64,000 nucleotides of DNA, taken from NCBI GenBank assembly GCA_029261715.1, contig JAJDAT010000049.1:248001-312000 (forward strand). Reading direction: 5' to 3'. The position numbers were made by a program, and so were the translations under genes. Below the pieces are notes generated by a model. The model had not been told where the DNA came from and ran no database searches. It saw only the letters and a program-made list of their open reading frames with translations. Each line of letters begins with the position of its first letter. Positions within the stretch are counted from its first letter, which is position 1. This stretch comes from Nitrospinia bacterium (lineage in GTDB: Bacteria > Nitrospinota > Nitrospinia > Nitrospinales > JAJDAT01). This document shows, in pieces, positions 59,894 through 64,000 of this stretch.

Positions 59894-60538
59894 ATGGAAA
59901 GACTATTTCCCAGGAGTATTTTGCAAAACTTAGAGTTTAAATGTTTTGGTCTCTATCCGCTTGTCTTAATAATAGTTTTGTCTTGGACTTTGTTGGGTTC
60001 TGTCGCCTTTGGCGATGAGGGATATTATTATGGGCATAAGGTTGAGGTTAAGCCTTCTAAGCCAAAATTGGGGCCTGACGGTCTTCCTGTGCCTGAAAGG
60101 TTTGCTGATAATGGTGATGGGACAATTACCGACCTCAAAGGAACTCTAATGTGGAAAGCGCGAGACTCCTATCAAGAAAGAAAAAAGTGGTTGAATTGGC
60201 ATGACGCGCAAAAATACATCAAAGAAATGAATGAAAAGAAGTTCGCTGGGCATTCAGATTGGCGGTTGCCCTTAAAAAAAGAACTGAAATCTCTTTATGA
60301 GGAAGATAAGGAAATTCCTTGGAAATATTACTGGACAGAAAACGTTGTCCATATTGATCCAGTTTTTGGAGATACTAGTTGTTGTTTTTGGACTAGCGAG
60401 GAATATAAAGAAAAATACGCGTACGGTTTTAATTTTATTAGAGGGCAGGCATACTTAAGCCTCAAAGGTGGTATTATGCAATCTTTAACCGTAATACGTC
60501 CCGTAAGGGCTTTAGCAAATAAGTCGGCCTCCAAATGA
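59894..60538 (+). CDS. Membrane-anchored DUF1566 protein
   Basis: A 214-residue protein with an N-terminal hydrophobic segment (LVLIIVLSWTLLGSVAFG) serving as signal or anchor. The rest is a DUF1566 (Lcl C-terminal) domain: DNGDGTITDLKGTLMWKA, WHDAQKYIKEMNEKKFAGHS, DWRLPLKKELKSLY and FWTSEEY...VRPVRA. Such domains occur in surface and fibrobacter-type proteins; ligand is unknown. ATG 59894 is chosen, though an upstream TTG at 59876 is in frame. Its stop overlaps the next start (ATGA), so it is co-translated with the TPR gene. Confidence 0.82.
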   Translation: MERLFPRSILQNLEFKCFGLYPLVLIIVLSWTLLGSVAFGDEGYYYGHKVEVKPSKPKLGPDGLPVPERFADNGDGTITDLKGTLMWKARDSYQERKKWLNWHDAQKYIKEMNEKKFAGHSDWRLPLKKELKSLYEEDKEIPWKYYWTENVVHIDPVFGDTSCCFWTSEEYKEKYAYGFNFIRGQAYLSLKGGIMQSLTVIRPVRALANKSASK

Positions 60539-61341
60539 GCGATCAAAATAATTTAGAAGAGCAAGAGAAAGAAAATAAGGACCTTGTGGAAGATGAAGAT
60601 CTTGAGCTTGAAGAAAATGAACTTCTAGAAGATGAGGAGCCAGATTTACAGGAAGAGCTTGATGATGAGGAAGTTGAATTTGACGTAGAAGCTCAAATTG
60701 AGCTTTTTAGGCAACAGATTGAAGAAGAGCCTGATAATTGTATTCACCATTATAATTTAGGCGAGGCTCTAGAGGAACTGAGGCATTACGATGAAGCTCT
60801 AGAAGAATTTCAGATAGCATTGAAATGCGATGAAGATAATTCCTTTGGAGGAGTGATTCATTTTGGGTTAGGTAATTTATATTACAATCAACTCTTGAGC
60901 GGAGCCTCTTCAAGCGTAATTAAAAGCTCTATTGGTTTGATGAATGAGCATAAGGATAAAGATTCAATAACAGAGGTTCTGGCTGAAGATTATCAAAATC
61001 CAATTAGTGAATTTGAACGGGCTTTAGAATGTTTGCCGATGCTTAAAGCGGATGATGACTTAGCGGAATATATTTCAGAAAATGCTCCCTTATCAATAGC
61101 TAATATTTATTATAAGTGGGCATCTGATTTAGTCGATAAGTCGAGACAGATTATCCATTATGGTGATGAGATAAATGATATTAAGAGAGCTTTAAAGCAC
61201 TTAAAGAAAGTTTTAGAAATTGATCCAAACAATTCTCCTGCCGCCCTCTTGGAAAAACTGGGGAAAAAAATGCTGGCAGAAGGATGGATGATCTATGATG
61301 AATACGGTTTTGAAGCAAAAAATATTCAAGGCATAGGTTAA
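60535..61341 (+). CDS. Acidic TPR protein
   Basis: A 268-residue soluble protein. The first about 55 residues are almost wholly Glu/Asp with Leu. Then come TPR units (CIHHYNLGEALEELRHYDEA, GGVIHFGLGNLYYNQLLSGA, and DIKRALKHLKKVLEIDPNN near the end). The ATGA overlap with the DUF1566 gene suggests the two products work together. The TPR region is an expected protein-binding scaffold. No specific family is recognised. Confidence 0.8.
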   Translation: MSDQNNLEEQEKENKDLVEDEDLELEENELLEDEEPDLQEELDDEEVEFDVEAQIELFRQQIEEEPDNCIHHYNLGEALEELRHYDEALEEFQIALKCDEDNSFGGVIHFGLGNLYYNQLLSGASSSVIKSSIGLMNEHKDKDSITEVLAEDYQNPISEFERALECLPMLKADDDLAEYISENAPLSIANIYYKWASDLVDKSRQIIHYGDEINDIKRALKHLKKVLEIDPNNSPAALLEKLGKKMLAEGWMIYDEYGFEAKNIQGIG

Positions 61342-61375
61342 TCGTTGTTAAAGTAGAAAAGGATTAAAGAGAAAT

Positions 61376-61771
61376 ATGGCCGATATTTTAGAATTAATTA
61401 ATGAGCGGTTGAGCAAAGACGGTCAGGTTTTGAATCTAAAAGCCCAATTTATTCGTGAAGTAGGAGCAAGGAAGCTGGCGGAATGTGAGGAGCTTTCGAA
61501 TTTACGAGCGTTGGATTTAACTCAAAACGCAATTGGAGACGATGGAGCTAAGGCTATAGCAGAGTCACCTCATTTTTCCAAAGTTAGGACTTTGAATTTA
61601 AAATCGAATGGAATCACTGATATTGGCGCTGAGTACCTTGCGAATTCTAAAACTTTGAAAAGCTTAAAAAGCCTACAGTTAGTGGTCAATGATATTTCAG
61701 AAAAAGGCGAAAAGCTGTTGATTAATTCTAAAAGTTTAACAAGTTTGACTTCCTTGAAGTTTCGAGTTTGA
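61376..61771 (+). CDS. Small leucine-rich-repeat protein
   Basis: A 131-residue protein with ribonuclease-inhibitor-type leucine-rich repeats: LRALDLTQNAIGDDGAKAIA, VRTLNLKSNGITDIGAEYLA and LKSLQLVVNDISEKGEKLL, about 28 residues each. It lacks a signal peptide. It starts 34 bases after the TPR gene behind AAAGAG, so it is probably in the same transcript. It is short for an LRR fold (about four repeats), so it may pack against a partner. Confidence 0.8.
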   Translation: MADILELINERLSKDGQVLNLKAQFIREVGARKLAECEELSNLRALDLTQNAIGDDGAKAIAESPHFSKVRTLNLKSNGITDIGAEYLANSKTLKSLKSLQLVVNDISEKGEKLLINSKSLTSLTSLKFRV

Positions 61772-61865
61772 GTAATTTTATTTTGAAAAAGCAATAGAAT
61801 TAATGCCTTGTAACTTGTTGTTTTTTGAGTCCTTATGGTGTGTGCTGAAAATAGTAAAATAGCGC

Positions 61866-61894
61866 TTGACTTATTTTGCCCATTTTGATACTTT
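61866..61894 (+). promoter_or_regulatory. Candidate promoter of the 62-kb exported protein gene
   Basis: TTGACT (61866-61871) is followed by GATACT (61887-61892, 15-base spacer) or TACTTT (61889-61894, 17-base spacer). The leader would be about 120 bases. Confidence 0.4.
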
Positions 61895-62022
61895 CGGTCC
61901 ACAATCAAAGCCCAAAGACCCGGGCATAAAAAACGAATATTAGGGTTCTTAGCCAATTTGAATATTTGTTAGGGATTATTTGGAGTTAGTTTAACTTTTC
62001 AATTTTTTGAAAGGGGGAGACC

Positions 62023-62514
62023 ATGATGAGAAGGACGACTACCGTGGTTATCACGGCGTTAGCGTTTTTTGCGCTTACCTCAATTGCTGCTGCTAATGTT
62101 TCAACTTTAAAAGCTGGCGAGACGAGTGTATGTGAAGACGCTTCTTGGATTATCTACAATGTAAGTGAGTCTGATACCACCAATGTTCAGTTTGATATTG
62201 GACCTCATTCTTATGGTTGGGGTAAATGGTACAAAAGAGACTTAACGCCTGGCGGGTATCAAACCAATGCTATTGCTGTTAAGACAGATTTTAAAAACAA
62301 TGGCCCTGGAGTAGTTCAAGTCAACTGCCAACGCCAACGTTTTGATCGCCATGACTGGAAAATTGATGCTGGTTCTGGTAAAACTTACCAAAGCGACTAC
62401 CATATGGACCATGTTCGACCTGGTACGTATGTTGAGCCTGGTTTAGGATTGCCTGAAGGTACGGAAAGAGGAATTTTCTCTAACCAAAACCAAAAGCCAG
62501 AGCATCAAAGATAA
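62023..62514 (+). CDS. Small exported protein, probably highly expressed
   Basis: A 163-residue protein with a clear signal peptide (VVITALAFFALTSIAAA, cleavage after AAA/N). The mature part is beta-rich, with two cysteines (TSVCEDASW and VQVNCQRQRF) that may form a disulfide, and many aromatics (SYGWGKWYKR). No family is recognised. AGGGGGAG lies 3 bases from the first ATG and 6 from a second, so translation may start at 62026. The strong ribosome site and a perfect terminator imply a monocistronic, abundant message. It could be a structural or surface-layer-associated protein, but that is inference. Confidence 0.75.
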   Translation: MMRRTTTVVITALAFFALTSIAAANVSTLKAGETSVCEDASWIIYNVSESDTTNVQFDIGPHSYGWGKWYKRDLTPGGYQTNAIAVKTDFKNNGPGVVQVNCQRQRFDRHDWKIDAGSGKTYQSDYHMDHVRPGTYVEPGLGLPEGTERGIFSNQNQKPEHQR

Positions 62515-62535
62515 GCCGTATTTAGTTTTATAAAA

Positions 62536-62569
62536 GCCGGAGGGGTTTTCCCCTCCGGCTTTTTTTTTT
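62536..62569 (+). terminator. Strong intrinsic terminator
   Basis: GCCGGAGGGG (62536-62545) and CCCCTCCGGC (62550-62559) form a perfect 10-base GC-rich stem with a TTTT loop, followed by ten T (62560-62569). It is the best terminator in the window. Confidence 0.95.
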
Positions 62570-63112
62570 GGCTTTAATAAAAGTGTAAAAAAAAATACTA
62601 AAAGGTTCTCTTAAAACTGTTATGCCTGTCGGTTAAAAAGCTTAGCTTTATTTTGACGAATAAAGATATGCTGGCAAAAGTAGAGCAATGGGTAGAGCGT
62701 TTTTAATGGAATCTGTTCAAGATTGGTTATATTGAAGAAGGCTGTTTTTTTGCAAGCTTGTGCGTTTGACAAGAGACTAAGGTTGAAAATTTATTTGATT
62801 TTTTAGTAAGAGAAAAATAGGATTATACTAATAGAAGAAATTGGTTTTAAATATTTGAGAGTATATTATTTCCAGCGAAACAGTAGACTTTTGAATGGTT
62901 TTTGCCTTGAAAATTGCGTTCGCTGATGGTACTTTATCAAGATTCGATTTTAATTTTGGTTGAATCTTTCTAGGGAAGCACTCTAATTATTGGCATATGT
63001 TGTCTTGGGAAGTTTGGCTCTTTATAGTAGGAGCCGAAATACTTTTTATTTCCGGGAAAACCGTCGATAGGGGTGTTTTTTTTATTTCAAGCTGATTGGT
63101 TTGGTTTTAATT
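62570..63112. other. Long intergenic gap
   Basis: About 540 bases without a credible gene in any frame. A small hairpin (GGCTC/GAGCC, about 63019-63038) precedes the next gene. The sequence is AT-rich with scattered stops on both strands. A promoter for the DUF1566 gene probably lies here, but I cannot place it. Confidence 0.5.
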
Positions 63113-63550
63113 ATGACTCAAGTGTCAAATTTTAAAGATAATGATGATGGTACTGTGACCGATCTTGAAGAAGATCTCTGTTGGTGCAAAAAAGATTCTA
63201 GAGCAGAGCTTGAAAAATGGCTTAACTGGGATGAATCCATGGAATATGTCCGCGTATGTAACGACCAAAAATACTTGGGCTTTGGAGATTGGAGAATACC
63301 GACCAAAAGTGAACTGCGGGCTTTGCTAAAAAATAAGAAAGACTATCGGCAAATATTTTTGAATGAACCTCCTAAAGCAAATCGTAAAGTATCCGATTAT
63401 AAATCGGGAGGAGAACAGAGTCTTTGGAGTTCCGAGACTAGATATGGGTCGTATGCATGGAAATCGTATTTTCCTTCTGGTAAAGAGGTATGTGTTGATC
63501 AAAGCGTAGCGACAACCGGCACTTCAGTGCGTCTAGTTCGAGATATTTAA
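63113..63550 (+). CDS. Cytoplasmic DUF1566 protein
   Basis: A 145-residue protein that is a bare DUF1566 domain: NDDGTVTDLEEDLCWCKKDS, NWDESMEYVRVCNDQKYLGF, DWRIPTKSELRALL and a C-terminal TSVRLVRD. There is no signal peptide, unlike the homologue at 59.9 kb. ATG 63113 is chosen; a TTG at 63101 is in frame. No clear ribosome site precedes either. It is 70 bases upstream of a third DUF1566 gene. Confidence 0.75.
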   Translation: MTQVSNFKDNDDGTVTDLEEDLCWCKKDSRAELEKWLNWDESMEYVRVCNDQKYLGFGDWRIPTKSELRALLKNKKDYRQIFLNEPPKANRKVSDYKSGGEQSLWSSETRYGSYAWKSYFPSGKEVCVDQSVATTGTSVRLVRDI

Positions 63551-63620
63551 TAGCTGATTTATAATTTTTTATTTATAAAATTAATAACTGCACCAGTTTT
63601 ATAATATATAGGTGGTTTTT

Positions 63621-64000
63621 ATGGGCGATGAAAATCTAACAGATCAAGGGGAAGATGAACTTGATAAAACCGACCAAACTGTGGAAGATTCCGTAGAAGA
63701 CGAAGACCATGTAGTCGACGAGTGGGAGGGAGACGAAGGTTGGGGGGAAGAGGATGAAGAAGAAGACGATCTAATAGCTCCAGACCTCCCTAGTTATGTA
63801 GATAACGGAAATGAAACTATCAGCGACGCGCGTAACAATGTTATGTGGGCTAAATCAGATTCTTTTGAAGAATTTAAGTACGGTATTAATTGGTATGAAG
63901 CTCATGATTACTGCGAAAGCTTAAATGAAAAAAAGTTTGCAGGGTTTGATGATTGGAGGTTGCCGGGATTTGATGAAGCTAAAACTTTATTTTCCTTTGA
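63621..64000 (+). CDS. Acidic DUF1566 protein, 5' part
   Basis: The gene runs off the right edge; about 126 residues are visible. The first about 55 residues are a Glu/Asp-rich tail with Trp (DEWEGDEGWGEEDEEED). Then a DUF1566 domain begins (YVDNGNETISDARNNVMWAK, NWYEAHDYCESLNEKKFAGF, DDWRLPG). GGTGG precedes the ATG. It has no signal peptide. The acidic tail plus a repeat or binding domain repeats the design of the TPR and NHL proteins upstream. Confidence 0.82.
   Translation, partial: MGDENLTDQGEDELDKTDQTVEDSVEDEDHVVDEWEGDEGWGEEDEEEDDLIAPDLPSYVDNGNETISDARNNVMWAKSDSFEEFKYGINWYEAHDYCESLNEKKFAGFDDWRLPGFDEAKTLFSF

Noticed and set aside
61570-61956. 128-codon minus-strand frame
   Set aside because: Most of it is antisense to the LRR gene and the protein has no recognisable features.
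1-64000. CRISPR arrays, tRNA or rRNA genes, intact insertion sequences
   Set aside because: No regularly spaced direct repeats, cloverleaf-like sequences, rRNA motifs or transposase genes with terminal repeats were seen by eye on either strand.

Overview
The window comes from an AT-rich, flagellated and piliated Gram-negative bacterium. Evidence for an outer membrane includes a secretin, lipoproteins, apolipoprotein N-acyltransferase and the FliF-FliG flagellar base. Class II (B12-dependent) ribonucleotide reductase, many TPR/NHL/DUF1566 proteins, an MSHA-like pilus locus and sigma-54 control of flagella suggest a relative of Nitrospinota or another lineage once grouped with Deltaproteobacteria. 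That placement is inference; no rRNA or tRNA gene was found to settle it.

Layout. 0-2.3 kb: the 5' end of a leftward TMTC-like membrane glycosyltransferase, a PflA-like radical SAM protein and a YkgJ-type cysteine-cluster protein. 2.3-10.5 kb: a type IV pilus retraction/assembly operon (TPR lipoprotein, RodZ-like protein, two PilT-type ATPases, a zinc-ribbon protein, a cNMP-binding protein, PilC) with the sensor kinase PilS. It starts from a near-consensus promoter at 2302-2330. 10.7-15.2 kb: a CDGSH iron-sulfur protein, a GT39 glycosyltransferase and an M20 peptidase. 15.3-18.2 kb: a c-di-GMP group, with an HD-GYP protein facing an HDOD protein and a GGDEF cyclase. 18.5-30.4 kb: an AMIN/TPR protein, an FlrB/FlrC-like two-component pair, then flgC-fliF-fliG-fliH-fliI-fliJ-motE behind a sigma-54 promoter (23976-23991). 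30.4-42.2 kb, minus strand: DUF502, then an MSHA-like pilus locus (MshN, MshM, MshL, PilP/MshK, PilO, a PilM-PilN fusion and four pilin-like proteins) read from a perfect consensus sigma-70 promoter at 42221-42249. 42.5-46.9 kb: lnt and two tandem paralogous exported proteins with Asp-Lys alternating tracts and no recognisable family. 47-48.9 kb: an accessory patch with a methyltransferase, an H-NS-like gene remnant, a frameshifted small basic ORF and a DUF4156 lipoprotein. 49-52.2 kb: guaA and guaB. 52.4-57.8 kb: a transglutaminase-like protein and nrdJ with tandem NrdR boxes on its promoter. 58-64 kb: a same-strand series of acidic or repeat proteins (unknown acidic, NHL propeller, three DUF1566, TPR, LRR) and a monocistronic small exported protein with a strong ribosome site and terminator.

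How it fits together. Surface motility and attachment dominate: retraction ATPases, PilC and PilS, an MSHA-like machine, the flagellar base with export ATPase, and c-di-GMP synthesis and breakdown enzymes nearby. FlrB/FlrC very probably switch on the adjoining sigma-54 promoter. The least understood parts are the tandem Asp-Lys proteins (44.3-46.9 kb), the zinc-ribbon and cNMP proteins inside the pilus operon, and the acidic NHL/DUF1566/TPR/LRR neighbourhood (58-64 kb). Several genes start with TTG behind good Shine-Dalgarno sequences. No CRISPR array, intact insertion sequence, tRNA or rRNA was found.
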